Shown here: piece by piece, positions 18,913-27,942 of the stretch
How positions within the stretch are numbered: position 1 is the stretch's first letter
How the letters are laid out: the number at the start of each line of letters is the position of its first letter
Source: Kosakonia sp. BYX6
Lineage (GTDB): Bacteria; Pseudomonadota; Gammaproteobacteria; Enterobacterales; Enterobacteriaceae
Assembly: GCF_038449125.1 (NCBI RefSeq)
Contig: NZ_CP151800.1
Location: forward strand, 4,002,406 to 4,066,405
Direction of reading: 5' to 3'
Length of the DNA: 64,000 nt
Notes under the pieces: model-generated
The model's database searches: none
What the model was told of the DNA's origin: nothing
Seen by the model: the letters and a program-made list of their open reading frames with translations, nothing else
Position numbers and translations under genes: made by a program

Positions 18913-20016
18913 TCAACCGAGCACATCCTGCACGCAGGCTTTAAACACTTTAACGCCGAGTGCCAGCGCGTCGCGATCGAAGTGCATCTCCGGGTGATGT
19001 AAACCGGGCGCAAGGTTGGCGCCCAATCCCCAGAAACCGCCCTTCACTTGCGGGCGCAGGCGCAGGTAGTGGAAGAAGTCTTCGCTGCCAGGGGTGGATT
19101 TCGGCGCGGTCAAACCCGCGTCGCCAAACACGCTACGGATCGCACGGGAGACCACCGCCGTGGCATCATCATCAATGATGGCGGCGGGCATCTCTTTCAT
19201 GATGCGGATTTCAGCCCGTGCGCCATACGCCGCCGCGCTACTTTCGATAGCGCGCAGCACCTGCGGTTTCAAAGCATCCATCGCCTCGTTCTCTGCTGCA
19301 CGCAGATCCCAGCACACCTGCGCTTTATCAGGAATTGAGTTGGTCACCCCGGCGTCGCAGAGAAAACGCGTGGCTTTCGCGCTCCAGGTGAGCGACGGCG
19401 CAAGGTGAATGCCGTTCACCGCCTGAACGGCGTGCGCGGCAGCGTCCAGCGCATTCACCCCTAAGTGCGGACGCGCCGCGTGCGCCGCTTTGCCGTGGAA
19501 CATCACTTCAACAGTGGCTGAAGCGGAGTAGTACATCGCCGGAACGGCCTGGCCCATTGGGCACTCTTCTATCGGGCGCAAATGGAAACCGAGCAACATA
19601 TCCACATCGTCCAGCACCCCACCTTCGGTCAGGGCAATCGCCCCGGTACCCAACTCTTCTGCGGGCTGGAAGATAAACTTCAGTTTGCCCTTTTTCACCA
19701 CGCCTTCAGCCATCACTTCCTGTGCGGTGGTCAGCACCACGGTTGAGTGACCATCGTGGCCGCAGGTGTGGCGCGCCACATGCTCGCCATCAATGATGTG
19801 CCCGAGCGCGTCCATATCGGCGCGCAGCGCCAGCGTTGGCCCAAGTTTACCGCTGTCCAGCACGGCAACAATGCCGGTGGTATTGTTCACCTGGCGCGTG
19901 ACCTGGTAGCCCGCCGCCTCCAGTACGCCTGCGATATAGGCGGAGGTTTTGTACTCTTCGAACCCGAGTTCCGGGATCTGATGCAGGTAATTAAAGTGTT
20001 CTAATGTGCGTGACAC
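18913..20016 (-). CDS. M20D-family amidohydrolase / N-acyl amino-acid hydrolase
   Basis: 367 residues of the M20 metallopeptidase fold. Metal-site motifs are RADMDAL, HTCGHDGHSTVVLT and FQPAEELGTGA, with further ligands in GFHLRP and near the end (NLAPGLHHPEMHF). A dimerisation domain lies in the middle (about 175-290). M20D enzymes cut N-acyl amino acids such as hippurate or acetylated amino acids. It is last in a row yjiH-yjiG-M20; in E. coli the isoaspartyl dipeptidase iadA holds this position. The pair may therefore move the substrate or product of whichever peptidase accompanies it (inference). Confidence 0.88.
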   Translation of the reverse strand: MSRTLEHFNYLHQIPELGFEEYKTSAYIAGVLEAAGYQVTRQVNNTTGIVAVLDSGKLGPTLALRADMDALGHIIDGEHVARHTCGHDGHSTVVLTTAQEVMAEGVVKKGKLKFIFQPAEELGTGAIALTEGGVLDDVDMLLGFHLRPIEECPMGQAVPAMYYSASATVEVMFHGKAAHAARPHLGVNALDAAAHAVQAVNGIHLAPSLTWSAKATRFLCDAGVTNSIPDKAQVCWDLRAAENEAMDALKPQVLRAIESSAAAYGARAEIRIMKEMPAAIIDDDATAVVSRAIRSVFGDAGLTAPKSTPGSEDFFHYLRLRPQVKGGFWGLGANLAPGLHHPEMHFDRDALALGVKVFKACVQDVLG

Positions 20017-20033
20017 GTCTTACTCCATAGTGT

Positions 20034-20501
20034 TCAGGCAATAACGCGCATGATCAGCATAGCGATAACGGCGTTGAGAATGCTGACGGCCATCAGTAAC
20101 GGCCAGTACTTCTTCGGCACATCGGCCACACCCAGCAGGCGGCCCATATACTGGAGTTGCGATCCCATCAAAAAGATAGCGGGCGCGAGAATGGTGATTT
20201 GGCCGACATCAAGCTGGCCTTTGCTCAGCAGGCTGATGGCCACGCCGGTGCCCGCCGAGGACGAAAGCCAGGCGGTGAGCAGCACGGTGATAGCTTCGCC
20301 CGGCAGGCCGAACAGCCCCATTAACGGCGCGCAAACATGGCCAATAATCTGCATCACGCCCAATAAATTGAGCATTTCGGCAATCACGTAGGCCATTAAT
20401 ACATTCGGCATCAGGTTATTGATGGCGATATTAAAACCTTTACGCGCGCCAATAACGAAAATATCAAACGGGTTGCCAGAGGCTTTGGCGGTATTACTCA
20501 T
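20034..20501 (-). CDS. yjiG: YjiG, SpmB-like inner-membrane protein
   Basis: 155 residues with about four membrane helices and the nucleoside-recognition/gate-type sequence LPGEAITVLLTAWLSSSAGTG. It is related to SpmB of Bacillus and half of a two-chain transporter-like protein. The start overlaps the end of yjiH by eight bases. Function is not established; the operon partner suggests transport linked to peptide or acyl-amino-acid breakdown. Confidence 0.9.
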   Translation of the reverse strand: MSNTAKASGNPFDIFVIGARKGFNIAINNLMPNVLMAYVIAEMLNLLGVMQIIGHVCAPLMGLFGLPGEAITVLLTAWLSSSAGTGVAISLLSKGQLDVGQITILAPAIFLMGSQLQYMGRLLGVADVPKKYWPLLMAVSILNAVIAMLIMRVIA

Positions 20502-21177
20502 TATCGAAATCCCTCTTATAAACAGTATTTAATGCCAGGCGAACCACGGCGGCGCCAACAAATTTGAGGGCAAACATTAGTACCAGCGGAATAATAATCG
20601 GGATGGTTAATGAGGCGAACATCGCCGAGCCAATCGAAAAATAGTTATTAATTAACCCCGCGCCGGAATATTGCCACGCCCCCATAATCACCACGTCTTT
20701 ACGGGTAATTTTTTCGCTGTCGTACAGCTCTTTGGTTAACGCCGCGCCCGCATCGGTGCTTTGCAAATCGGTGATCAGCGCAAGTCCCGTGTAGCCCGGA
20801 ATACCGAGTAAAGGTTTGAGCAGCGGTGTCAGCAGCTTATGCGCCGCGCGAATAGCACCGTAATGGGTGAAGATCTCCAGCAGCCCCAGCGCCAGCATCA
20901 CCGTTGGCACCAGCGATAGCGCAAAGAGAAAACCGGCTTTCGCGCTGATGCCGCCGCTGCCGATAAACGTGTTAGTTTCCGGCGATTTCATGGTGCCGAA
21001 CGCACCGCCGAGGGTGGTGAAGTCGAACGCGCCCAGCCACGCCATGCCGTCAACTTTGAAAAAGAAACCGGAAAACACCAGCAGCACAATCACTAGCGAT
21101 ATCCAGGCGCCTGGCCCTACTTTCCATTCCTCTGCCGTTTCATTGGCGGGCTGCTCCAACGTTTTCGATTCGCTCAT
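20494..21177 (-). CDS. yjiH: YjiH, SpmA-like inner-membrane protein
   Basis: 227 residues from ATG 21177, the E. coli length; the frame extends 93 bases further but that part is not conserved. Five or six helices are visible. Gate-domain sequence includes GYTGLALITDLQSTDAGAAL and GAWQYSGAGLINNYFSIGSA. It heads the yjiH-yjiG-M20 operon and stands divergent to a LysR regulator, the usual sign of local control. Confidence 0.9.
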   Translation of the reverse strand: MSESKTLEQPANETAEEWKVGPGAWISLVIVLLVFSGFFFKVDGMAWLGAFDFTTLGGAFGTMKSPETNTFIGSGGISAKAGFLFALSLVPTVMLALGLLEIFTHYGAIRAAHKLLTPLLKPLLGIPGYTGLALITDLQSTDAGAALTKELYDSEKITRKDVVIMGAWQYSGAGLINNYFSIGSAMFASLTIPIIIPLVLMFALKFVGAAVVRLALNTVYKRDFDNE

Positions 21178-21546
21178 ATTCTCTCTCTTTAAAATAATTG
21201 AATGGCAATATACAGATGCTAAGCAGGATCCATGCCCGAATAGCCCGATGTTAAAATAAAAAGCTTTCACGGCGATTATTTACGCAATAAAAACCCTTCC
21301 CGTGAAATACAGAGAATAAAAAGCAAAGTTAGCGAAAAATTATTTAATTAAGACCTGATTCCGCTCCCACTAAAATAATCTCTCACCATTTTCGGGCACC
21401 TTTATGGTGCAAAAATCCTAACGCATATTTTCATGCCTGCTTACCCACAAAAATTGGCTGTTAATTTGATTATCACTATTCAATCGGGATGATAAATAGC
21501 CTGGGAATGATGTTATTGTTGCTCTGTGGTCAACAGTTACGGGGAA
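21178..21546. promoter_or_regulatory. Divergent control region, yjiH operon / LysR gene
   Basis: About 370 bases of mostly AT-rich DNA without a credible gene. It must carry both promoters and the LysR operator. T-N11-A type half sites are common in such AT-rich DNA, so I did not choose one. Confidence 0.4.
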
Positions 21547-22452
21547 ATGTGGCGGATGTTTCAGGACAAACAGGTCGGTTATTTGTATGAAGTGGGGAAC
21601 CAGGGCGGCATTCGTCGCGCGGCGGATATCCTCGGCGTTAACCCGTCGGTCGTGAGCCGGCAGATAGCCCAACTGGAACGCGCGCTACAGCTTCCATTGC
21701 TGGAGCGGCGCGGGCGCAACGTGGTGCTAACCGAAGCCGGGCGCCTGCTGGCAGAAGACTATTTCGCCAGCCGCCAGCGGCGCGAAAAGCTGGAAAGCCA
21801 GCTTAAAGATCTGCGCCATATGCGCGGCGGAACCCTTTCAGTGCGCATTGGCGGCGGGTTAATTACCGCGTTTATTGAAGGCGTGATGCGCGAATTTGCG
21901 CAATCCTACCCGCAGGTGTTTGTCGATATCGTGGTCGGTAGCATGCAGGAAATGCTCAACGATATCGTCAGTGGTGAAGCGGATATGGCGCTGGCCTTCG
22001 GCCCGATTGGCACGCCAGAACTTAAACGCCACAGCTTCCAGTGGGGGCCGATTTGCGCGGTGGTATCGCCCGGGCATCCCATCGCCGATCGTCAACGCAT
22101 CACCATTGAGGAACTGGTCGAGCATCCGCTGATTGCGCTGACCGAAAACTTCGGCCTGCAACGGCATATGAATGCGATGTTTAAAAGCCAGGGGCTGCAA
22201 TTTCACCCCGCGTATCGCTGTAACCAATTTTCCACCGCTATGGGGTTAAGCCAGGCAGGGTTGGGGATTTCGTTTATGACGGCGTATGCCGCCGCCGATC
22301 CTATCCGCGAAGGCCGGCTTGTCGCGGTGCCGCTCGATCACCCGATTGCCAGCAGCGCGCAGTGCCATTTGCTACGCAACTCTGACCGGCGTTTTACCCC
22401 GGCGGCCCACCATATGTGGCGGCTTCTGCACAATGCGTTTCGCGATAAGTAA
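21547..22452 (+). CDS. LysR-family transcriptional regulator
   Basis: About 301 residues. The start is uncertain: GTG 21526, ATG 21547 or ATG 21556 are all possible; the GGGGAA at 21541-21546 would suit 21556. The N-terminal helix-turn-helix runs GGIRRAADILGVNPSVVSRQ. The effector-binding domain follows (about 90-300), ending in TAYAAADPIREGRLVAVPL. Divergent placement suggests that it controls the yjiH-yjiG-M20 operon. It does not resemble E. coli YjiE/HypT beyond the family level, although yjiE lies in this neighbourhood there. Confidence 0.85.
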   Translation: MWRMFQDKQVGYLYEVGNQGGIRRAADILGVNPSVVSRQIAQLERALQLPLLERRGRNVVLTEAGRLLAEDYFASRQRREKLESQLKDLRHMRGGTLSVRIGGGLITAFIEGVMREFAQSYPQVFVDIVVGSMQEMLNDIVSGEADMALAFGPIGTPELKRHSFQWGPICAVVSPGHPIADRQRITIEELVEHPLIALTENFGLQRHMNAMFKSQGLQFHPAYRCNQFSTAMGLSQAGLGISFMTAYAAADPIREGRLVAVPLDHPIASSAQCHLLRNSDRRFTPAAHHMWRLLHNAFRDK

Positions 22453-22565
22453 ACGCCTGTATTACACCAAAACCTGATTTTTCTGCCGGTGACTCGCAAT
22501 ATTCAGCAATCGTCAACGGCATGATGTTGGGCGGGTGGATTTTGTTGAAAATCGTTTAAAGTGAA

Positions 22566-22871
22566 TTATTCGAAAAGCTCAGCGTGGGTGCCCAAATCGG
22601 TAAACACCACCAGATGTTTTTCGTCATCAACTCGATAAACAAGAAGATAATCGCCACCTATATGCAGTTCACGAAAACCTTGCATATCCCCGGTCAAGGC
22701 GTGGTCGCTGTATTGCGCGGGAAGCGGATTGCCAGAGAGCACCATAGACATAATGGCTGCCGTCTCGTGCATATCTCTGCGACCCGCTTTGTTGTATCGA
22801 GCCCAGGCTTTAACAAACGTTTTCGTGTAATCAGAGCGGTAAGGAAGTGGCGCGCGTTTACTCTTTCCCAT
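22566..22871 (-). CDS. YafQ-family toxin (RelE/ParE fold mRNA interferase)
   Basis: 101 residues. The catalytic set known from YafQ is present: His in SDHALTG, His and Asp in ELHIGGDYLLVY, and the last His in GTHAELF. YafQ cuts mRNA on the ribosome. The gene follows the antitoxin with a 14-base overlap, antitoxin first, as in dinJ-yafQ. The N-terminus is about ten residues longer than in E. coli YafQ. It looks intact and active. Confidence 0.88.
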   Translation of the reverse strand: MGKSKRAPLPYRSDYTKTFVKAWARYNKAGRRDMHETAAIMSMVLSGNPLPAQYSDHALTGDMQGFRELHIGGDYLLVYRVDDEKHLVVFTDLGTHAELFE

Positions 22872-23130
22872 CGTTTAAGCTGTCCATTAGCTGGTCAACA
22901 CCATCAAAGCGTCCATGCTGGTGTGCGGTGATCTCATCGGCTTCATTCATCGCGTTGCGTAAGCGCGCGGTTGGCCTGCGGGTAACTTCAAATGGGATGC
23001 CTTCGTTTTTGACTATTTGCTCAGCAAACAAACGTATCGCCGTACTCCAGTTGAGGCCGCAGCTTTCAAGTACCAGCCCGGCGCGCGCTTTAAGTTCGCT
23101 GTCGATTCGCGATCGGATAACGGAATCCAT
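22858..23130 (-). CDS. DinJ/RelB-family antitoxin
   Basis: 90 residues from ATG 23130 behind CAGGAGGTTAT; a longer frame to 23169 has no such site. The N-terminal ribbon-helix-helix is clear (SVIRSRIDSELKARAGLVLE, then NWSTAIRLFAEQIV). The polar C-terminal tail would wrap the toxin. It is translated ahead of the toxin and should repress its own promoter. Sited between a LysR gene and yjiN. Confidence 0.88.
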   Translation of the reverse strand: MDSVIRSRIDSELKARAGLVLESCGLNWSTAIRLFAEQIVKNEGIPFEVTRRPTARLRNAMNEADEITAHQHGRFDGVDQLMDSLNDGKE

Positions 23131-23215
23131 ATAACCTCCTGTGCGTTTGTAGCCACAGTGTAGCCACATAATTCATTTTTTGCACCTTCGCCTCGTCTCG
23201 CTCTATGCTTAAGCC

Positions 23216-24496
23216 ATGGAAAAGTTAGCCGAACTTAAGCGCGCCAAACGACTGGCGTTGACGTTGTTGCTGATTGCGGCGGCGACATTTGTCACCACAT
23301 TATTCCTGCCGCCTAACTTTTGGGTGAGCGGGATAAAAGCCATTGCTGAAGCGGCGATGGTCGGCGCCATGGCCGACTGGTTTGCTGTGGTGGCGCTGTT
23401 TCACCGCGTGCCGATCCCCTTTATCTCTCGCCATACGGCGATTATTCCGCGTAACAAAGATCGCATCGGCGACAATCTCGGCCAGTTCGTGCAGGAGAAA
23501 TTTCTCGACACCCAATCGCTGGTCGCGCTGATTCATCGCCATCAGCCCGCGCAGATGATCGGCGTCTGGTTCAGCCAGCCGGAAAACGCCCGCCGCGTTG
23601 GGGTTCATCTGCTGCAAGTGATGAGCGGTTTTCTGGAAATGGCCGACGATAGCCGCATCCAGCGCCTGTTGCGCCGCGCGGTACATAAAGCGATCGACAA
23701 AGTGGATCTAACGGAAACCAGCGCACTGATGCTGGAAAGCCTGACGCGCAATAATCGCCATCAGAAGCTGCTGGATACGCTGATTAGCCAACTGATTGCG
23801 CTGTTGCAGCGAGAAAGCTCCCGCACCTTTATTGCCCGCCAGGTCGTGCACTGGCTGGAAACCGATCATCCGATGAAAGCGAAAATCCTGCCGAAAGAGT
23901 GGCTGGGGGAACAGAGCGCCGAGCTGGTTTCCGATGCGGTCAATTCGCTGCTGGATGATATCAACGCCGACCGCACGCACCAGATTCGCCAGGCATTTGA
24001 TCGCGCCACACTGAAGCTGATCGCCAATCTGAAAACCGATCCAGAGATGGCCGAACGCGCGGAAAACATCAAAGAGTACCTGAAAAATGATGAAGCCTTT
24101 AACCGTTATGTCGGTGAAATGTGGGCGGATCTGCGCGACTGGATGAAAGCGGATATGCAATCCGACGACTCGCGAATGCAAAAGCGCATCAGCGACGCGG
24201 GTTTATGGTTTGGCGAAACGCTGCTGGCGGACGGCGCACTGCGCGCCTCGCTCAATGAGCACCTGGAACAGGCCGCGCACCGCGTGGCGCCAGATTTTGC
24301 CGCCTTCCTGACGCGCCATATTAGCGACACGGTGAAAAGCTGGGACGCGCGCGATATGTCCCATCAGGTTGAGCTGAATATCGGCAAAGACCTGCAATTT
24401 ATTCGGATCAACGGTACGTTGGTGGGCGGCTCGATTGGCTTGATTTTGTATCTGTTGTCACAGCTTCCCGCGCTGCTGCACGTTTCCGCTTTCTGA
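23216..24496 (+). CDS. yjiN: YjiN, DUF445 inner-membrane protein
   Basis: 426 residues, the same as E. coli YjiN. An N-terminal membrane helix (about 14-34) and a C-terminal helix (about 400-420) enclose a long soluble helical middle with coiled-coil character. The conserved segment [21 protein letters not shown] marks DUF445. Function is unknown; a structural envelope role is only a guess. Confidence 0.93.
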   Translation: MEKLAELKRAKRLALTLLLIAAATFVTTLFLPPNFWVSGIKAIAEAAMVGAMADWFAVVALFHRVPIPFISRHTAIIPRNKDRIGDNLGQFVQEKFLDTQSLVALIHRHQPAQMIGVWFSQPENARRVGVHLLQVMSGFLEMADDSRIQRLLRRAVHKAIDKVDLTETSALMLESLTRNNRHQKLLDTLISQLIALLQRESSRTFIARQVVHWLETDHPMKAKILPKEWLGEQSAELVSDAVNSLLDDINADRTHQIRQAFDRATLKLIANLKTDPEMAERAENIKEYLKNDEAFNRYVGEMWADLRDWMKADMQSDDSRMQKRISDAGLWFGETLLADGALRASLNEHLEQAAHRVAPDFAAFLTRHISDTVKSWDARDMSHQVELNIGKDLQFIRINGTLVGGSIGLILYLLSQLPALLHVSAF

Positions 24497-24584
24497 CCTG
24501 CCGGGGATCAATAAAACCACTCATTTAGCGTGCCTATAATGCGGCGTCTTTTCATCATCTCCCGTGTTACGGGGCAGGAAAATC

Positions 24585-25736
24585 ATGACGCTAATCACCG
24601 CACTCCCGGAGGTGTTCGAACACTTCTCCGACGCCCGCCAGAAGGGCTTTCTCACCGTAATGGATCTGAAAGAGCAAGGCATTCCGCTGGTTGGCACCTA
24701 CTGCACTTTTATGCCGCAAGAGATCGCCATGGCCGCCGGCGCGGTGGTGGTATCGCTCTGTTCGACAAATGATGAAACCATCGAAGAAGCGGAAAAAGAT
24801 CTGCCGCGCAATCTCTGCCCGTTAATCAAAAGCAGCTACGGTTTTGGCAAAACCGACAAATGCCCCTACTTCTATTTTTCCGATTTGGTGGTCGGCGAAA
24901 CGACCTGCGACGGCAAGAAAAAAATGTACGAGTACATGGCGGAATTCAAAGCCGTGCACGTGATGCAACTACCGAATAGCGCTGCGGACGCCGCTTCTCG
25001 CGCCCTGTGGAAAGCCGAAATTAAGCGTTTGCAACAGGCCATCGAACACCGTTTTGGTCAGCCGATCAGCGAAGCCGCGCTGCGTGACGCCATCGTGCTG
25101 AAAAACCGCGAACGCCGCGCACTGGCGAACTTCTACCGTGTCGGGCAACTTAATCCGCCCGCATTGAGCGGCACGGACATCCTGAAAGTGGTTTACGGCG
25201 CGACCTTCCGTTTCGATAAAGAAGCCCTGATCGATGAGCTAAATACCATGGCCGAACGCGTGCGCGCCGAGTGGCAAGCCGGAAAACGTCTCGACGCTCG
25301 CCCGCGCATATTGATCACCGGCTGCCCGATTGGCGGCGCGGCGGAAAAAGTGGTGCGCGCAATCGAGGAGAATGGTGGTTGGGTGGTCGGTTACGAGAAC
25401 TGCACCGGCGCGAAAGCCACCGAGCGCTGCGTCGAGGAGAGCGGCGATGTTTACGACGCGCTGACCGACAAATATCTCGCCATCGGCTGCTCGTGCATTT
25501 CGCCCAACAACGAACGTTTAACATTGCTCAGCCAGATGGTGGAAGAGTACCAGGCTGACGGGGTGATCGACGTGATTTTGCAGGCTTGCCACACCTACGC
25601 CGTGGAGTCGCTCGCCATCAAACGCCACGTGCGCCAGCAGCACAACATTCCCTATATGGCGATCGAAACCGATTACTCAACGTCCGATATCGGGCAACTC
25701 AGTACCCGCGTCGCCGCATTTATTGAGATGCTATAA
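24585..25736 (+). CDS. yjiM: YjiM, 2-hydroxyacyl-CoA dehydratase / double-cubane-type Fe-S protein
   Basis: 383 residues from ATG 24585, the E. coli length. It belongs to the HgdB/HgdC superfamily whose members reduce difficult substrates with Fe-S clusters. The sequence is rich in conserved cysteines: GTYCTF, NLCPLIKSSYGFGK, TDKCPYF, TTCDGKKK, ITGCPIGG, IGCSCISPN and LQACHTY. A true dehydratase needs two different subunits, while only one is here, as in the double-cubane cluster proteins. The activase yjiL follows nine bases later. The substrate is unknown. Confidence 0.92.
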   Translation: MTLITALPEVFEHFSDARQKGFLTVMDLKEQGIPLVGTYCTFMPQEIAMAAGAVVVSLCSTNDETIEEAEKDLPRNLCPLIKSSYGFGKTDKCPYFYFSDLVVGETTCDGKKKMYEYMAEFKAVHVMQLPNSAADAASRALWKAEIKRLQQAIEHRFGQPISEAALRDAIVLKNRERRALANFYRVGQLNPPALSGTDILKVVYGATFRFDKEALIDELNTMAERVRAEWQAGKRLDARPRILITGCPIGGAAEKVVRAIEENGGWVVGYENCTGAKATERCVEESGDVYDALTDKYLAIGCSCISPNNERLTLLSQMVEEYQADGVIDVILQACHTYAVESLAIKRHVRQQHNIPYMAIETDYSTSDIGQLSTRVAAFIEML

Positions 25737-25745
25737 GGAGTGGCT

Positions 25746-26510
25746 GTGGCTTTTACGGTAGGTATTGATTCCGGCTCGACGACCACGAAAGGCATTTTGC
25801 TCGACGGCGACACTATTGTGCGGCGTTTTCTCTGCCCAACGTCGTTTCGCCCGGCGACCTCGATTATTGAGGCGTGGGAAACATTGCGTGAAGGTCTGGC
25901 TGAGGCGCCGTTTCTGACGCTCACCGGTTACGGGCGGCAACTGGTGGATTTTGCCGATAAGCAGGTCACCGAGATCTCTTGCCACGGCCTCGGCGCGCGC
26001 CTGTTGCTGCCGCAGACGCGCACGGTGATTGATATCGGCGGCCAGGACAGCAAAGTGATTGAGTTGGATGAGCAGGGGAATCTCACCGACTTTCTGATGA
26101 ATGATAAATGCGCCGCCGGAACCGGGCGTTTTCTGGATGTGATTTCCCGCACGCTAGGCACCCAGGTGGAGCAACTGGACGCGATTACCGAAGGCGTGGA
26201 ACCGCATCCGCTGACCAGTATGTGCACAGTGTTTGCCGAATCGGAAGTGATCAGCTTGCGATCGTCCGGCATTGCGCCGGAAGCGATCCTCGCCGGGGTG
26301 ATCAACGCGATGGCGCGGCGTAGCGCGCATTTTATCGCACGCCTTTCCACCCAAGGGCCGCTGCTGTTCACCGGCGGTGTCAGCCACTGCGCCACTTTTC
26401 GCCGCATGTTAGCCGGGCATTTAAACAGCGACGTGTTGACCCATGACGACGCGCAGTACGCTGGCGCACTGGGCGCGGCGCTGATCGGTCAGCGACAAAG
26501 GAAGCGCTAA
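25746..26510 (+). CDS. yjiL: YjiL, ATP-dependent reductive activator (BadF/BcrA/HgdC family)
   Basis: 254 residues. The GTG at 25746 is preferred over the one at 25740 because AAGGAG lies five bases before it and the product MAFTVGIDSG aligns with E. coli. The actin-like ATPase core shows GIDSGSTTTKG and IDIGGQDSKV. Two cysteines that hold the [4Fe-4S] cluster between subunits are seen in NDKCAAGTGRF and TSMCTVFAESE. Such proteins fire low-potential electrons into their partner on ATP hydrolysis; the partner is YjiM. Confidence 0.93.
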   Translation: MAFTVGIDSGSTTTKGILLDGDTIVRRFLCPTSFRPATSIIEAWETLREGLAEAPFLTLTGYGRQLVDFADKQVTEISCHGLGARLLLPQTRTVIDIGGQDSKVIELDEQGNLTDFLMNDKCAAGTGRFLDVISRTLGTQVEQLDAITEGVEPHPLTSMCTVFAESEVISLRSSGIAPEAILAGVINAMARRSAHFIARLSTQGPLLFTGGVSHCATFRRMLAGHLNSDVLTHDDAQYAGALGAALIGQRQRKR

Positions 26511-26746
26511 TGGCGGAGTACCTGTTGTTGTTCCATAACACGCCTGGCGTGCTGCAAACCCGTAAAGCGTTACAGACCGCCGGAATGACATTTCGCGTAC
26601 AGGATATTCCGCGCCAGTTACGCGGTGGCTGCGGGTTGTGCATCCGCGTTCACTGCCCGCCGGGCGAGGAAAAGCAATGGCAAATCCCTGGCGTCACGCA
26701 GGCCATTTATCAGTGTGTCGATGAGGAGTTTGTGCTGGTTGGGTGA
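26510..26746 (+). CDS. DUF3343 small protein, putative Se/S carrier-like
   Basis: 78 residues; the start codon shares its A with the yjiL stop (TAATG), so translation is coupled. Hallmarks are LLFHNTPGVLQTRKAL and the paired cysteines in GGCGLCIRV, then HCPPGE. DUF3343 proteins are described as putative selenium or sulfur carriers. Its fixed place behind an Fe-S reductive system suggests a service role for YjiM/YjiL, such as sulfur or electron handling; this is inference. Confidence 0.82.
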   Translation: MAEYLLLFHNTPGVLQTRKALQTAGMTFRVQDIPRQLRGGCGLCIRVHCPPGEEKQWQIPGVTQAIYQCVDEEFVLVG

Positions 26747-26791
26747 TTCGGCGGGATGACCGGACGCATGGGTAAGGTTGCGACGGTTTTT

Positions 26792-26878
26792 GTAGGCCGG
26801 ATAAGGCGTGAGCCGCCATCCGGCAAATTGCCAAATGGCGCTTTGATTGCCGGATGGCGCTACGCTTATCCGGCCTAC
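26792..26878. repeat. REP/BIME pair between DUF3343 and the DUF2955 gene
   Basis: GTAGGCCGGATAAGGCG...CATCCGGC faces GCCGGATGGCGCTACGC...CCGGCCTAC. The stop codon of the converging gene (26875) lies inside its right end. Confidence 0.92.
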
Positions 26879-27942
26879 TGTTTCTCAATCACGAACCGAG
26901 TTGCTTCGAAGCGGTTCAAAATCAGGTGGACCAGATAGATCAAGGTGAGCGTCGCCAGCAACGACACAGTGACGGAGACAATGCGGTACAGATCGCTGAA
27001 CACCAGGTCGGTGTCCGGGTGCAGGTTCTGGCCGAACATAATGCCGATGGTGGTAACGCTCGCAAAACCGACGCCCGCACCGACTTTTTCCATCACATGC
27101 AAACGCGCGCTGAACGCCAGGCCGAGGCCGATCAGCGGCATCATCAACAGCATGTGGCTGCTGTGGTTATAAAGAATGAGCTGCACCAGCAAAATATAGA
27201 GACAGGAGAGTACCACGCCGACCACGCGCCACAGCGAGCTCAGTACCGAACCGCGATAATGCATCGGAAAAAGAATCAAGATCCCCGCCATCAAGGCTGA
27301 CAGCGAATCACTCAAGTCACTTATCTGGAACACGACAAAAATCATCGTCGCCACCGTGCCGGACAGCAGGGATTCATGGCGCACGCGAGCGGCGTTTTTC
27401 TCGATCATTGGCGGGCGGGTGCGCGGCTCAACATCCGGGATCAGGTAGTTCATCAACGCACTCAGCGCGACCGCCATGATGCTGGCTTCAATATTGGAAA
27501 ACAGTAACGTGTGCCAGTCGCTCGAAGGGTAGCTCATAAAGTTGAGCATCGTGCTCTGGCAAACCACGCCCGTCGAGCCAAACAAAAACAGCGGGCCTTT
27601 GCTCATAAAGCGAAAACGCATGACATACAGGCCGAACACCACCAGCGTCATGATCACTGGCCATTGCACCAGATAGCCGATGATGAACACCATTTCGACA
27701 CAGTTAATCACCGCGCTAAAAATAAACTGTTTCGCGACATGGCGGTTAAACACCGGCACCAGCGACAGCAGCATCACCGGGTAAACCACATAAAACACGC
27801 CGTATTGCGTATTGTAAAAACTCGACACGCTCAGGGCGATCATCCCGGCAAACACAATACGCAGCGTCTGACGGAAGTCATTCGCCGTGTAAACGATATT
27901 GCCGTGCGGCGTAAAAACGCGGGCCAGTGTGTTAATAGACAT
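26875..27942 (-). CDS. DUF2955/FUSC-type inner-membrane efflux protein
   Basis: 355 residues from ATG 27942. The frame stays open to 28101, but that extra part is the shadow of the HlyD gene and reads as nonsense. About ten membrane helices appear in two sets, as in aromatic-acid exporter and fusaric-acid-resistance-like proteins. It overlaps the preceding membrane-fusion gene by 11 bases, so the two make one pump. The substrate is not known; aromatic or hydrophobic acids are typical for the family. Confidence 0.83.
   Translation of the reverse strand: MSINTLARVFTPHGNIVYTANDFRQTLRIVFAGMIALSVSSFYNTQYGVFYVVYPVMLLSLVPVFNRHVAKQFIFSAVINCVEMVFIIGYLVQWPVIMTLVVFGLYVMRFRFMSKGPLFLFGSTGVVCQSTMLNFMSYPSSDWHTLLFSNIEASIMAVALSALMNYLIPDVEPRTRPPMIEKNAARVRHESLLSGTVATMIFVVFQISDLSDSLSALMAGILILFPMHYRGSVLSSLWRVVGVVLSCLYILLVQLILYNHSSHMLLMMPLIGLGLAFSARLHVMEKVGAGVGFASVTTIGIMFGQNLHPDTDLVFSDLYRIVSVTVSLLATLTLIYLVHLILNRFEATRFVIEKQ

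Noticed and set aside
21547-22452. LysR gene as yjiE (hypT)
   Set aside because: Located near yjiGH as yjiE is in E. coli, but the sequence does not follow HypT beyond the common LysR pattern.
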